A program made the translations under genes and the position numbers. From positions 25,732 to 89,731 of the forward strand of contig JAUXUQ010000021.1 of the NCBI GenBank assembly GCA_030680605.1: a stretch of 64,000 nt of DNA, read 5' to 3'. Shown here in pieces: positions 7,871-17,417 of this stretch; within the stretch, counting starts at the first letter, position 1; each line of letters opens with the position of its first letter. A model generated the notes under the pieces. The model was given only the letters and a program-made list of their open reading frames with translations, was not told the origin of the DNA and ran no database searches. The stretch is from Gammaproteobacteria bacterium (lineage in GTDB: Bacteria > Pseudomonadota > Gammaproteobacteria > SURF-13).

Positions 7871-9574
7871 CTACTTTTCCTGCTCATCTTCCAGTATGGG
7901 CCTGTAGCCCCAATCTCTCACGCCCTGGACTACCTGATCGATATCGTCAGACGGAACGTGAAGCATCTGCAGCGCGGTCACACCGAGGCGCAGGCTCGCT
8001 TCAATTGTTTCTGGATACGCGTGGATAGCGCCGGCATCAAGCAGCCGTGTACTTGTTTCAAGATCCCGCGCCCGCGCGATGACCGGCACCTGCGGACAGG
8101 TTCTGCGCAAATAGGAAATCGTGTCCAATGCCGTGGCGAAGCTGTCAACGGTAATCACGACCAGAGAAGCGCGTTCCACATGAACGGCGGTCAGCAATCC
8201 CGGATCGGAAATGTCACCATACGATACCGGGTGACCATCCGCTCTTCCCTGCGCTACCCGCTTCGAATCGGTGTCAAAGGCCACGAACGGAACACCGCTT
8301 GAATGCAATAGCACGGCGATGGTGTGGCCTACGCGGCCATAACCGCCGATCACGACCTGTTGTCCCGGAGTTTCCGGCAACTCCGGAATAGCGCGCGCCT
8401 CAGCACGCGGGGTTCCGGCCAGCCGGGCCGCAATGACGCCATTGAAGCGAACCAGAACGGCGCCTGCGATCATCGAGAGCAAAACCGATGTTATCGCGAT
8501 CTGACCCAGTTGCATGTCGATTACGCCGGTATCCAACGCGATGGCAATGAGGGCGAGGCCGAATTCACCGCCCACGCTCAACAACAAGCCGGTGCGCCAC
8601 GCGACCTGGGTGTCAACCCCGATCCTGCGCACCATTGCGGCGACAATCAGTGTCTTGCTCACCAGAATGAGCAACGCGCCGAGCAGGGTCCAGTACCATA
8701 TGGGTGGTATCGCGGCCGGGTCGAAGCGCATGCCGATGCCGATAAAGAACAAACCAAGCAGTACATCCCGGAAAGGGCGTATGCTCGATTCCACCTGGTG
8801 GCGGAACTCCGTCTCACCCAGCATCATTCCGGCAAGAAATCCCCCGAATGCCAGCGACAACCCGAGACTGTTTGTGGTCCATGCGGCGAGCAATGTGACC
8901 AGCAGCACTGCCAGCGTGAACATTTCGATAGACCTGCGTTCCGAAACGATATGAAACAGCGGACGGAGCAGCCAGCGCCCTGCAAAGAACACGAGCGCGA
9001 AGGCGAGAACGGCTTTCGCGAGCGCCCAGCCTAAAGCGCCCGCCAGCACATCCGCAGCGACTGCCGTGCCCAGCACGGGTATGATCACCAGAAAAGGAAC
9101 GGCGGTGACGTCCTGAAAAACAGACATCGCGAGTCCGAGGCGGCCGTGTCGGGTGTTTTCCTCGCCCTGCTCGGTCAACAGGCTGGAAATAATGGTCGTC
9201 GACGACTGGGCGAAGACGGCACCGAACACGAACGCGGCTGCGACGGGAAGCCCGGCGAGCCACAAGATAGTCCCAACGAGCAAGGTTGTGAATACGACCT
9301 GCCCGCTTCCCAGTCCCAGGACCTGGTGCCGCAACGCGTGCAATTGCGGCAGGGAGAAATTAAGCCCAATCATAAACAGCAGGAAGACGACGCCGAATTC
9401 AGCGAGCGCTGCAAACTCCGGCACCGAGACCGTCGGCCCCAGCGTGTATGGCCCGAGAATCACGCCCACCAGTAAATACCCCAGGCTGGTCGGGATATGC
9501 AAGCGCTGAAACGTAACCACGACGGCTATCGCTACGGCCAGAAGCAAGAGGATTTGTGCGAGATGCTCCATCAT
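7871..9574 (-). CDS. Kef-type K+/H+ antiporter (CPA2) with RCK N-domain
   Basis: 567-residue inner-membrane cation:proton antiporter. About twelve hydrophobic helices fill residues 1-380, including the conserved FGVVFLLFMIGL block and the ASxF-like FAQSSTTIISSLL segment. They are followed by a TrkA-N/RCK nucleotide-binding domain starting at about 407 with VVIGGYGRVGHTIA. No TrkA-C domain follows. Regulation by NAD(H) or a thiol ligand is known for relatives, but no ligand can be assigned here. ATG at 9574 or the next codon. First gene of a likely two-gene unit with the universal stress protein. Confidence 0.9.
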   Translation of the reverse strand: MMEHLAQILLLLAVAIAVVVTFQRLHIPTSLGYLLVGVILGPYTLGPTVSVPEFAALAEFGVVFLLFMIGLNFSLPQLHALRHQVLGLGSGQVVFTTLLVGTILWLAGLPVAAAFVFGAVFAQSSTTIISSLLTEQGEENTRHGRLGLAMSVFQDVTAVPFLVIIPVLGTAVAADVLAGALGWALAKAVLAFALVFFAGRWLLRPLFHIVSERRSIEMFTLAVLLVTLLAAWTTNSLGLSLAFGGFLAGMMLGETEFRHQVESSIRPFRDVLLGLFFIGIGMRFDPAAIPPIWYWTLLGALLILVSKTLIVAAMVRRIGVDTQVAWRTGLLLSVGGEFGLALIAIALDTGVIDMQLGQIAITSVLLSMIAGAVLVRFNGVIAARLAGTPRAEARAIPELPETPGQQVVIGGYGRVGHTIAVLLHSSGVPFVAFDTDSKRVAQGRADGHPVSYGDISDPGLLTAVHVERASLVVITVDSFATALDTISYLRRTCPQVPVIARARDLETSTRLLDAGAIHAYPETIEASLRLGVTALQMLHVPSDDIDQVVQGVRDWGYRPILEDEQEK

Positions 9575-9693
9575 TGGTTTGTTTCGCTGTCAAGAGAGCC
9601 TAACGAATGATATCGACTCCCCCTGCTTCTGGGGCATCAGATGTGCCAGACTGAAGGTGTAAGCCATCAATCAACGGAAGAGGAGGAGTCATC

Positions 9694-9843
9694 ATGAACG
9701 TTGCTACCATGGGTATTGATTTGGCAAGGAATAGCTTTAGTGTGCATGGGGTCGATGCCCGAGGCAAGACAGTGTTCCGCAAAAATCTCAGTCGTGACCC
9801 CTGTGACGTACTCGAGCAAAATATTAGCCGCCATCGAAATTAA
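9694..9843 (+). pseudogene. IS110-family transposase N-terminal fragment
   Basis: A good ribosome-binding site (AGGAGGAG) precedes an ATG whose product reads MNVATMGIDLARNSFSVHGV and continues through GKTVFRKNLSRD, the N-terminal DEDD-type RuvC-like start of IS110 transposases. Similarity stops at about residue 38, and the frame ends at residue 49 in unrelated sequence rich in AATCAATG. The catalytic rest of the roughly 340-residue enzyme is absent. The element was probably cut by insertion or rearrangement at the REP cluster. Confidence 0.75.
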
Positions 9844-9873
9844 GCCAATCCGGCCACCATGCCGAACCGGGCG

Positions 9874-9969
9874 AATCAATGGAATCAATGGAAAATCAAT
9901 GTGAAAATCAATGCATGGAATCAATGGGGTCAGACTCGGTGAATCAATGGGGTCAGACTCGATTGATTC
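9874..9969. repeat. REP cluster, left side of the transposase
   Basis: Degenerate AATCAATG units, then GAATCAATGGGGTCAGACTC at 9918-9937 and the full palindrome GAATCAAT...ATTGATTC at 9941-9969. The transposase stop codon lies within the last unit. Confidence 0.75.
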
Positions 9970-10663
9970 TGAATTTTTCTGATTTTCTATCCCCACCCCT
10001 GGCTCCCGGCTCAACTCGTCTCTCCAATCGCTTTTGAATGCGTTGCTTGAACCGATCATTTCCTAACACCCAGGCTTTATTGGTCGCTTCTCTTATTTCG
10101 GTGATGCTTTTCTCGGGAATATGATGCTTGAATAGCTGGCGGTAGGCAGCCTGACGCTCTTCGTCGGCCTTGCCCAAGCGCCGGTATTCAAGATACGGCG
10201 TCACCAAATCATTGGGCTGACCCAAGGCGTTGTGATGATAACTTGACCAAGGATATTCGGACGGATGTGACACCATGCCTGCCCGTACCGGATTTAACTC
10301 TATGTAGCGCATGCACGTCAACAGGTAGGCTTCGGTATCAATCAGGGTGGCTTTATAGCGGCCTTCCCACAGGGTGCCGGTACGCTGGTAGTAGTAGTTG
10401 AAGTACTGCACATAGTAACGCCCCAGCATTTGCATGGCTTTTGGAAGGCTTTGTTCTTCGTGTGGTGTGATGAGTAAATGTACGTGGTTGGTCATCAGTA
10501 CATAGGCATGAACATCACAGCCGTGGTGGTCGCAGGCTAACTGTAACTTTTCAAGATAGAAACGGTAGTCTGCGTCGGCACAGAAGATTTCTGTACGGTT
10601 GTTGCCGCGCAGGATGATATGTTGCGGTTGGCCGGGAATTACAAATCTAGGTAAGCGCGCCAT
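9953..10663 (-). CDS. REP-associated tyrosine transposase (RAYT, IS200-like)
   Basis: 236-residue HUH-type Y1 transposase. The metal-binding motif is in MTNHVHLLITP, and the catalytic Tyr is in or near YYVQYFNYYYQRTGTLWEGR. A C-terminal basic tail follows. The N-terminus MARLPRFVIPGQPQHIILRG is typical of RAYT proteins. RAYTs mobilise or maintain REP palindromes; here REP units of the same family lie on both sides in inverted orientation, and a solo copy lies about 3.7 kb away. The gene appears intact. Confidence 0.9.
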   Translation of the reverse strand: MARLPRFVIPGQPQHIILRGNNRTEIFCADADYRFYLEKLQLACDHHGCDVHAYVLMTNHVHLLITPHEEQSLPKAMQMLGRYYVQYFNYYYQRTGTLWEGRYKATLIDTEAYLLTCMRYIELNPVRAGMVSHPSEYPWSSYHHNALGQPNDLVTPYLEYRRLGKADEERQAAYRQLFKHHIPEKSITEIREATNKAWVLGNDRFKQRIQKRLERRVEPGARGGDRKSEKFRINRV

Positions 10664-10716
10664 TGCCTGCCACCAGCTTCATGGGAATAGGCACTGTACT
10701 GCGTTTTCAATCAAAT

Positions 10717-10764
10717 ATCAATCGAGTCTGACCCCATTGATTCTGAGTCTGACCCCATTGATTC
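10717..10764. repeat. REP cluster, right side of the transposase
   Basis: ATCAATCGAGTCTGACCCCATTGATTC followed by GAGTCTGACCCCATTGATTC, the inverted counterpart of the left cluster. The remaining 10765-10896 segment has no gene; CCAAGGTGTCAACTAAATCG at about 10840 looks like an insertion-sequence end, but I cannot name it. Confidence 0.7.
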
Positions 10765-10896
10765 TTGAACTGATCGCCATACCTCGACACTTTGCGGGGC
10801 CCTGATCTTGCCATTCCACACCTCCGAGCTCGTTAGCCCAAGGTGTCAACTAAATCGGGGAAAGTTTAAGGGGCCAGTTGATTGTGTCGTTAGATG

Positions 10897-12234
10897 CTAT
10901 TCCCGTATTTTCTCAAACAACGCGATGGACTCAACATGCGTGGTGTGCGGAAACATGTCCATCACGCCCGCACTCAGCAGCCTGTATCCACGCTGCACCA
11001 GCTCCTGTGCGTCGCGCGCCAGGGTGGCGGGATTGCACGAGACGTACACAATTCTTGAGGCCCCGAACAGCGGCAGTTGCCTGACGATCTCCAGCGCGCC
11101 GGTGCGCGGCGGGTCGAGCATAATCTTGTCAAAGCACTGTTCGGCCCACGGCTGTTGCGCCAAATCCTGACTGAGGTCGGCAGCGTAGAATTCCGCGTTG
11201 TGGATACCGTTGTGGCGCGCATTGTCTTTTGCGCGCTGCACCAGTTTCGCATCACCCTCCACTCCAGTGACATGTCCGGCATGGCGCGCCAACGGCAGGG
11301 TGAAATTGCCGAGGCCGCAGAACAGATCGAGCACACGCTCCTGCGGCTTGAGGTCGAGCAGACCGATGACGCTCGCGATCATGGCGCGGTTGATCTCGCC
11401 GTTGACCTGCACAAAGTCGGTCGGTGAGAAAAACAGTTCGAGTCCGTCATCGGGTAGCCGGTAACTCAAACTCGCGGCCTCCGGCCAGATCAAGGTCACG
11501 CTCTCCGGCCCTGACGGTTGCAGATATATCTGTAAGCCGTGCGCCTCACCGAACTGCTGCATCTTTTCCAGATCGGAACCGCTCAACGCGGCCAGGTTGC
11601 GAAATACCAAGGCCGTCGCTTCGTCACCCACGGCCACTTCAATCTGCGGAATGCAGTTATAGCTTTCGAGACCGGCGATAAGCGCACGCAATTCGGGCAG
11701 CCGTTCGCCGACCGAGGGGTGCAACACCTCGCAGCGCTCAAGATCGGCCAGCAGGGCGCTGCGCTTTTCACGAAATCCGACCAGCAGCCGGTCTTTCTTG
11801 AGGACGAACTTCACCCCCAACCGCGCACGGCGGCGGTAGCCCCAGTGCGGGCCCCTCAGCGGCGGCAATACCTGCTCCGGCTCGACTCTCCCGATCTGCC
11901 TGAGATTGTCCAGCAGGACCTGCTGCTTGGCCTCGATCTGTGCAGCGCCCTCCATATGTTGCAGGCTGCATCCGCCACAGATATTGAAATGAGTACAGCG
12001 CGGGGTTACACGCTGCGGCGACGGTTTGAGAATTTGCGCGACTGTTCCTTCATCGTAGCGCTTGCGTTGTGCGACATAGGTGAACATCACCTCTTCGCCC
12101 GGCAGCGCGCCTTCGATGAACACGGCCTTGCCGCCGACATGCGCCACACCGCGCCCATCATGGTTGAGTGACTCGACGTGAGCCGGCACGGGCTCTTGCG
12201 GCAGTGATTTTAAATTACGCGAACGGCGGGGCAT
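10897..12234 (-). CDS. rlmD: 23S rRNA (uracil-1939-C5)-methyltransferase RlmD
   Basis: 445-residue SAM-dependent methyltransferase acting on 23S rRNA U1939. N-terminal TRAM domain (about 13-70), a [4Fe-4S] cluster site with Cys80, Cys86 and Cys89 (CTHFNICGGC) plus a later Cys in LERCEVLHP, and a Rossmann domain with SAM motif LDLFCGLGNFTLPLA. The catalytic block VSCNPATLARD carries the nucleophile Cys, and HTTHVESIALF is the end motif. Length matches RlmD/RumA. It is 51 bp downstream of the exonuclease gene on the same strand, so it may be the last gene of that operon. Confidence 0.95.
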   Translation of the reverse strand: MPRRSRNLKSLPQEPVPAHVESLNHDGRGVAHVGGKAVFIEGALPGEEVMFTYVAQRKRYDEGTVAQILKPSPQRVTPRCTHFNICGGCSLQHMEGAAQIEAKQQVLLDNLRQIGRVEPEQVLPPLRGPHWGYRRRARLGVKFVLKKDRLLVGFREKRSALLADLERCEVLHPSVGERLPELRALIAGLESYNCIPQIEVAVGDEATALVFRNLAALSGSDLEKMQQFGEAHGLQIYLQPSGPESVTLIWPEAASLSYRLPDDGLELFFSPTDFVQVNGEINRAMIASVIGLLDLKPQERVLDLFCGLGNFTLPLARHAGHVTGVEGDAKLVQRAKDNARHNGIHNAEFYAADLSQDLAQQPWAEQCFDKIMLDPPRTGALEIVRQLPLFGASRIVYVSCNPATLARDAQELVQRGYRLLSAGVMDMFPHTTHVESIALFEKIRE

Positions 12235-12285
12235 TTAGAAGCAGTGGCAAGTTACAAGTAGCAGGAAGGCGCAGAGGTGCGCCGG

Positions 12286-13056
12286 TTAGCGCCAGGCAGC
12301 GAGAAACTCATCAAGATGCGGCTTGCCTGTGCTGGCAAGCTCATCGCGCAGGCGCTGGCACGCGTGTTCATATTCCGGCGGCGTCAGGTGGCCACGGATC
12401 AGCTCAAAGCGCAGATAGACCAGATAGGTGTTGAGCACGTCGGTTTCGCAGTAGTTGCGTATCTTCAGGATATCGCCTTGCTGGTAGTGATCCCACACCT
12501 GGCTGCCGTGCATGCCCATCTTGCCGGGGAAACCCAGCAGCGTGGCGATTTCATCCAGCGGCGCCGTGGCGCGTGCCTGATACAGGGAAATCACATCCAT
12601 AAGATCGGTATGGCGGGCATGATAACGGCTGAGGTAGTTGTTCCATTTGAAGCTGCTGTCCGCCTCGCCGGTATCCCAATATCTGGGTGAGGCCACCCCA
12701 TGCACCAGCGCCCGATAATGCAATACCGGCAGGTCGAACCCGCCGCCGTTCCAGGACACCAGTGTCGGGCTGTATTTCTCAATGCCGTCAAAAAAGCGGG
12801 TGATCAGCTCGCCTTCGGAGGAGTCTGCATCGCCCAGCGACCAGACCTTGAGCTTGTCGCGCGTGTGCACCACCACCGAGATGGTGATGATGCGGTGCAG
12901 GTGCAGGCGCAGAAACTCCGAGCTGCCGGTTTCCTGCCGCCGCGCATAATACATGACCTCGGCGACCTCCTTGTCGTTGAGGCCTTCCAGCTGATACAGC
13001 CGCCGTCCACCTTCTACGTCCGGCACGGTCTCAATATCAAACACCATGATGTTCAT
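12286..13056 (-). CDS. PolB-like 3'-5' exonuclease domain protein
   Basis: 256-residue DEDD-type exonuclease of the DNA_pol_B_exo2 family, without a polymerase domain. Exo I motif FDIETVP (Asp7, Glu9), Exo II around SWNGGGFDLPVL, and Exo III in NYCETDVLNTYLVYLR. Nucleic-acid substrate unknown. The start ATG overlaps the cysM stop as ATGA, so it is translationally coupled and belongs to the lepA-led operon. Confidence 0.88.
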   Translation of the reverse strand: MNIMVFDIETVPDVEGGRRLYQLEGLNDKEVAEVMYYARRQETGSSEFLRLHLHRIITISVVVHTRDKLKVWSLGDADSSEGELITRFFDGIEKYSPTLVSWNGGGFDLPVLHYRALVHGVASPRYWDTGEADSSFKWNNYLSRYHARHTDLMDVISLYQARATAPLDEIATLLGFPGKMGMHGSQVWDHYQQGDILKIRNYCETDVLNTYLVYLRFELIRGHLTPPEYEHACQRLRDELASTGKPHLDEFLAAWR

Positions 13057-13949
13057 TCCGGAAACACCCCGGTAGACAGGTAGCGGTCACCCCGGTCGCA
13101 GATGATGGTGACGATAACGGCATCGCTGACCGCTTGCGACAGCCGCAACGCCGCCGCCACCGCACCGCCCGACGAAATGCCGGCAAAGATACCCTCCCGT
13201 GCGGCGAGCTCGCGCGTCATCGCCTCCGCCTCGCTCTGGCTCACCTCCATCACCTGATCCACACGCGTGGGGTCATAAATCTTCGGCAGGTAGGCCTCTG
13301 GCCAGCGGCGGATGCCGGGGATTTGCGTGCCCTCAGTCGGCTGCACACCAATAATCTGCACTGTGGGGTTTTTCTCTTTCAGAAAGCGCGAGGCACCCAT
13401 GATGGTACCGGTGGTGCCCATGGCACTGACAAAGTGGGTGATCTTGCCCTCTGTGTCGCGCCAGATTTCAGGCCCGGTAGTTTCATAGTGCGCGCGCGGA
13501 TTGTCGTGGTTGGAGAACTGGTCGAGCACACGACCCTTGCCCTCGGCCTGCATCTGCAAGGCGAGGTCGCGCGCGCCCTCCATACCGGCCTGTTTTGACA
13601 CCAGAATGATCTCGGCGCCAAACGCCTTCATGGTGCTGCGCCGCTCTACGCTCATATGCTCAGGCATGATGAGCGTCAGGCGATAGCCGCGTATTGCCGC
13701 CGCCATGGCGAGTGCAATGCCGGTATTGCCGCTGGTAGCCTCAATCAGTGCGTCGCCCGATGTGATCTCGCCACGCGCCTCGGCGTGCCTGATCATGCTC
13801 ATGGCCGGACGATCCTTCACCGAGCCGGCCGGATTATTACCCTCCAGCTTGACCAGCAGGGTGTTGGACGTGGCGCCCGGCAGGCGCTGCAGGCACACCA
13901 GCGGTGTGTTGCCGATAAACGCCTCAATCGTGGGATGGTCTGTGGCCAT
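13053..13949 (-). CDS. cysM: Cysteine synthase B (CysM type)
   Basis: PLP enzyme forming cysteine from O-acetylserine and sulfide or thiosulfate. 298 residues. PLP lysine Lys45 in NNPAGSVKDRPA, the TSGNTG substrate loop, the phosphate loop in GTTGT, and GISSGG near the end. The short length and the Arg/Gly-rich active-site region fit CysM better than CysK. It links this operon to the sulfate-reduction genes at the right end of the window. It lies two bases after acpS, and its stop overlaps the next start. Confidence 0.92.
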   Translation of the reverse strand: MATDHPTIEAFIGNTPLVCLQRLPGATSNTLLVKLEGNNPAGSVKDRPAMSMIRHAEARGEITSGDALIEATSGNTGIALAMAAAIRGYRLTLIMPEHMSVERRSTMKAFGAEIILVSKQAGMEGARDLALQMQAEGKGRVLDQFSNHDNPRAHYETTGPEIWRDTEGKITHFVSAMGTTGTIMGASRFLKEKNPTVQIIGVQPTEGTQIPGIRRWPEAYLPKIYDPTRVDQVMEVSQSEAEAMTRELAAREGIFAGISSGGAVAAALRLSQAVSDAVIVTIICDRGDRYLSTGVFPE

Positions 13950-13951
13950 GA

Positions 13952-14341
13952 TTATTCCGTGATCAGTGTGACAAAGGCCACGGCGTGGTCGTCTTCATCG
14001 GCAATGCTGACGTGCCCGGCGCTGATGCCGATCTTTTTCACCAGTGCGCTGGCCTTGCCATGATACTCCAGCACCGGCTTGCCGTTGCTTTCGTGGCCAA
14101 CGCCAATATGCCGCGGGGTCAGGCCAGCGCTAAAGCCCAGCCCCAGCGCCTTGACCGCCGCCTCCTTGGCGGCAAAGCGCTTGGCAAGGAAATGGGCTGG
14201 ACGTTCGCTGCGGGCGAAGTCGGCCATTTCGCTGAGCGTGAGGATACGACGCGCGAACTTGTCGCCGTGGCGGGCGATATTTTCCTGCATGCGCGAAACA
14301 CGCACGATGTCGGTGCCGATACCGAAGATGCGCTCAGCCAC
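13952..14341 (-). CDS. acpS: Holo-[acyl-carrier-protein] synthase
   Basis: 129-residue 4'-phosphopantetheinyl transferase that converts apo-ACP to holo-ACP using coenzyme A. Mg2+ ligands are seen in GIGTDIVRV (Asp11) and [14 protein letters not shown] (Glu). Length is as expected for AcpS. The start overlaps the end of pdxJ by eight bases, the usual pdxJ-acpS arrangement. Confidence 0.95.
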   Translation of the reverse strand: MAERIFGIGTDIVRVSRMQENIARHGDKFARRILTLSEMADFARSERPAHFLAKRFAAKEAAVKALGLGFSAGLTPRHIGVGHESNGKPVLEYHGKASALVKKIGISAGHVSIADEDDHAVAFVTLITE

Positions 14342-15071
14342 GACGCGCCTCGTGCATCAGGCGCTTCATCTCGCGCACCGCCTCGGAAAATCCGGTAAAT
14401 ACGGCGCGCGCCACAATCGCGTGGCCGATGTTGAGCTCGCTCACCTCCGCCAGGGCGGCAATAGCCGCAACATTATGGTAGTGCAGGCCATGCCCGGCAT
14501 TGACCTGGAGCCCCAGCGTCTTGCCGTACCTTACGGCCTCCGTGATACGCTGCAATTCCGCTGTCCGTGCCTGGTCGTCCTGCGCATCCGCATAATGCCC
14601 GGTGTGGATTTCAATTACCGGTGCACCGGCACGTGCGGCGGCCTTGACCTGCTGCAGTTCGGCATCAATAAACAATGAGACCCGGACACCTGCCGCCTTG
14701 AGCACTGCGCAGCCCTCAGTCACACGCACAAGCTGCCCGGCCACATCCAGCCCGCCTTCGGTAGTCAACTCCTCGCGCCGCTCCGGCACCAAACAGCAGT
14801 CGTGCGGCTTGATATGGATGGCGAACGCCAGCATCGCATCGGTGACTGCCATCTCCAGATTCATGCGGGTCTGCAAAGCGTCCTTCAGCACCTCCACATC
14901 GCGTTCCTGAATATGCCGCCGGTCTTCGCGCAGGTGCAGCGTAATGGCATCGGCACCAGCCTGCTCTGCCTCAAAGGCGGCCTGCACCGGATCTGGGTAG
15001 CGGGTACCGCGCGCCTCGCGCAGCGTAGCCACGTGGTCAATATTGACGCCAAGCAGAATCTCACTGTTCAT
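14334..15071 (-). CDS. pdxJ: Pyridoxine 5'-phosphate synthase
   Basis: 245-residue TIM-barrel enzyme that condenses 1-deoxyxylulose 5-phosphate with 3-amino-2-oxopropyl phosphate to give PNP, the last ring-forming step of vitamin B6 synthesis. N-terminal [15 protein letters not shown], the HLREDRRHI block, and [10 protein letters not shown] near the C-terminal phosphate site. The start overlaps the recO stop (ATGA). Confidence 0.95.
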   Translation of the reverse strand: MNSEILLGVNIDHVATLREARGTRYPDPVQAAFEAEQAGADAITLHLREDRRHIQERDVEVLKDALQTRMNLEMAVTDAMLAFAIHIKPHDCCLVPERREELTTEGGLDVAGQLVRVTEGCAVLKAAGVRVSLFIDAELQQVKAAARAGAPVIEIHTGHYADAQDDQARTAELQRITEAVRYGKTLGLQVNAGHGLHYHNVAAIAALAEVSELNIGHAIVARAVFTGFSEAVREMKRLMHEARRG

Positions 15072-15853
15072 GATGCAGTTTCCAGCACGGGCGCTGCCCG
15101 CGCCGGTGATATGTCCTTCTGAAAGTCGATATACAGCTCGCGGCTTTGCAACGGCTTGCTGCCGAGGTACAGGCCAAGTGCAGCGCGCATCAGGTGCTTG
15201 CTCTCGCGCAGGCTCAACGTGTCGTGCAGGGTCTCATGCAGCAGTGCCAGCAGGCTGCTGCCCTGCACACGAATGCCGACCGACGTGCCTGCATGATCCC
15301 TCAGTGGGCCGCGCTCCAAGTGATAATTATACGCCTGTCCGGGCTCTATCGGCGCGCCGCTCTCCGCCTCGTGATCCAGCATCAGCGCATAGCCTATTTC
15401 ACGCAGCAGGTGCTTCTCGAAGAGGCGCAACGCGCGTTGCACCCCCATACCCGCTGCACCCACACTACCGTCCGGCTGCTGCATCTCCTGCAGCGTTTGG
15501 CCGTAGCACTCAAACAGAGCAGGATGCGGGTCGTGCCGGTGCAACAAACGCAGCAACAACTCGTTCAGATAGAAGCCGCTGAGGATTAACGGGCCATCCA
15601 GTTTGGTCATGCCGCCGTCCGCCTCGCAACCGGTAAGCGTACCCAGTTCGCCGCGCCCACTCCATGAAATCAGCAGCGGACGAAATGGCTGCACTATGCC
15701 TTGCAGGCGCGACTTGGCCGATCTCAGACCGCGTGCCACCAGCCCTACGCGCCCGAACTCCGGCGTGAAAACTTCCAGCAGTGCGCTGGTATCGCGGTAA
15801 GGCCGATGGTGCAGCACAAAGGCGGGCTGCAGGCTGACGCGGGTGACGCTCAT
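15068..15853 (-). CDS. recO: DNA repair protein RecO
   Basis: 261-residue RecF-pathway protein that anneals ssDNA and helps load RecA. N-terminal OB fold with the opening [20 protein letters not shown] and the [18 protein letters not shown] block, then a helical domain. The C-terminal zinc-finger cysteines found in many RecO proteins are absent, as in Escherichia coli. The start overlaps the era stop by four bases, so expression is coupled. Confidence 0.92.
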   Translation of the reverse strand: MSVTRVSLQPAFVLHHRPYRDTSALLEVFTPEFGRVGLVARGLRSAKSRLQGIVQPFRPLLISWSGRGELGTLTGCEADGGMTKLDGPLILSGFYLNELLLRLLHRHDPHPALFECYGQTLQEMQQPDGSVGAAGMGVQRALRLFEKHLLREIGYALMLDHEAESGAPIEPGQAYNYHLERGPLRDHAGTSVGIRVQGSSLLALLHETLHDTLSLRESKHLMRAALGLYLGSKPLQSRELYIDFQKDISPARAAPVLETAS

Positions 15854-16728
15854 TGATAGCCCAGTCGCGCCATGACGCGGGCATCGTCCGACCAGCCCTG
15901 CTTTACGCGCACCAGCAACTGCAGGAATACCCTGGACTGAAACATGCGCTCCATCTCCATGCGCGCCTGAGTCCCCACGCGCTTGAGGCGCTCGCCTTTT
16001 TCGCCGATGATGATGGCCTTCTGCCCCTCGCGCTCGACCCAGATCACGGCGTGAATATGCAATATTCCGCGCTGATGTGAAAATTTATCGATCTCCACCG
16101 TGACGGCGTAGGGTACCTCCTGGCCGGTGCCACGCATGAGCTTTTCGCGCACAAATTCCGCCGCCAGGAAACGTTCGCTGCGATCGGTAAGCTGGTCTTC
16201 TGGGTACAGGGCCTCACCCTCGGGCAACAGCGCCGTCACGGCTTGCTCCAGCTCCGGCAGATTGCTGCCATTACGCGCCGAAAGCGGAATGATGTGCGCG
16301 AACTGCATCTGCGCCTGTAATTTGGCGAGGTGCGGCAGCAACGCCGTTTTATCGAGAATCTTGTCAACCTTGTTGACGGCCAGTATTACCGGCACCTTCA
16401 AATCCTTGATCCGCTCCAGCACATAGCCATCTTCGTCCGTCCAGCGCAGCCCTTCAACCACAAAAATTACCACCTCTACATCGTTCAGGGCGGTAAGCGC
16501 GGCACGGTTCATGTATTTGTTTATGGCACGTTTACCCGCCTGGTGCAGGCCGGGGGTATCTACGTAGATGATCTGATAGTCGCTGCCGTTCTTGATGCCG
16601 AGAATGCGGTGGCGCGTAGTTTGAGGGCGTTGCGAGGTGATGCTGATTTTTTGTCCGAGCAGGTGGTTGAGCAGTGTCGACTTGCCCACGTTGGGACGGC
16701 CTACAATGGCAGCGTAGCCCGAACGCAT
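15850..16728 (-). CDS. era: GTPase Era
   Basis: 292-residue ribosome-assembly GTPase that binds the 3' end of 16S rRNA. G1 GRPNVGKST (about 10-18), G3 DTPG (in [11 protein letters not shown]), G4 NKVD, then a C-terminal KH domain with [14 protein letters not shown]. The ATG shares its last base region with the rnc stop, and the order rnc-era-recO is the standard one. Confidence 0.96.
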   Translation of the reverse strand: MRSGYAAIVGRPNVGKSTLLNHLLGQKISITSQRPQTTRHRILGIKNGSDYQIIYVDTPGLHQAGKRAINKYMNRAALTALNDVEVVIFVVEGLRWTDEDGYVLERIKDLKVPVILAVNKVDKILDKTALLPHLAKLQAQMQFAHIIPLSARNGSNLPELEQAVTALLPEGEALYPEDQLTDRSERFLAAEFVREKLMRGTGQEVPYAVTVEIDKFSHQRGILHIHAVIWVEREGQKAIIIGEKGERLKRVGTQARMEMERMFQSRVFLQLLVRVKQGWSDDARVMARLGYQ

Positions 16729-17417
16729 CAGTGGGCAGACTTCTGGTTCTGTCCCAGCTGCAGGAGCGCCTGCTCTGCTGCCGCCTGCTCTGCGCTCCTG
16801 CGCGTACTACCCACACCTTCAGTGGGCGATATGCCTGCGGCGCGGCATTCAACGCGGAAGGTTTGCGCGTGCGCCTCGCCTGTCGTTTCGATCATGCCGT
16901 ATTCAGGTGTCGGCTTGCCGCGCGACTGGAGATACTCCTGCAACCGGGTTTTGGGATCCTTGAGCGCGGTCGCTGATGGAAGGTTTTGCAACGCATCCCG
17001 ATACAGGCCCAGCACAAAAGTACGTCCGGCCTCAAAGCCACCATCCAGATAGACAGCACCGATAACGGCTTCAAGCGCGTCTGCCAGCGTAGATGCGCGG
17101 CGTTGGCCGCCACTCTTGAGCTCGCCCGGCCCCAGACTGAGATGCTCACCGAGCTTCAGGTTGCCGGCAAGATCAGCCAATGCATCGCGCCTTACCAGGC
17201 TCGCGCGCAGACGGCTCAAATCGCCTTCGCGCGCCATGGGGAAGCGTTGGTACAACTCGGCAGCAATGATGAAGTTCAGGATGGCGTCGCCAAGAAATTC
17301 CAGCCGTTCGTTGTTGGCGCCGCCCACGCTACGGTGCGTAAGCGCATCCGCCAGCAGCCCGTCATTGCCAAAGCGGTATCCAAGCAACTTATGCAACCGT
17401 CTGCGCGCTTCGCTCAA
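16728..17417 (-). CDS. rnc: Ribonuclease III
   Basis: 229-residue double-strand-specific endoribonuclease that processes rRNA precursors. Catalytic motif [12 protein letters not shown] (about 36-47; Glu40 and Asp44), second acidic motif [15 protein letters not shown], and a C-terminal dsRBD ending in [17 protein letters not shown]. The start overlaps the stop of the DUF4845 gene. Confidence 0.96.
   Translation of the reverse strand: MSEARRRLHKLLGYRFGNDGLLADALTHRSVGGANNERLEFLGDAILNFIIAAELYQRFPMAREGDLSRLRASLVRRDALADLAGNLKLGEHLSLGPGELKSGGQRRASTLADALEAVIGAVYLDGGFEAGRTFVLGLYRDALQNLPSATALKDPKTRLQEYLQSRGKPTPEYGMIETTGEAHAQTFRVECRAAGISPTEGVGSTRRSAEQAAAEQALLQLGQNQKSAH

Noticed and set aside
7798..7871. 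A second attC upstream of the universal stress protein gene
   Set aside because: ATTCAAC and GTTGCCG-like boxes occur, but the right box does not fit GTTRRRY and the arms do not pair.
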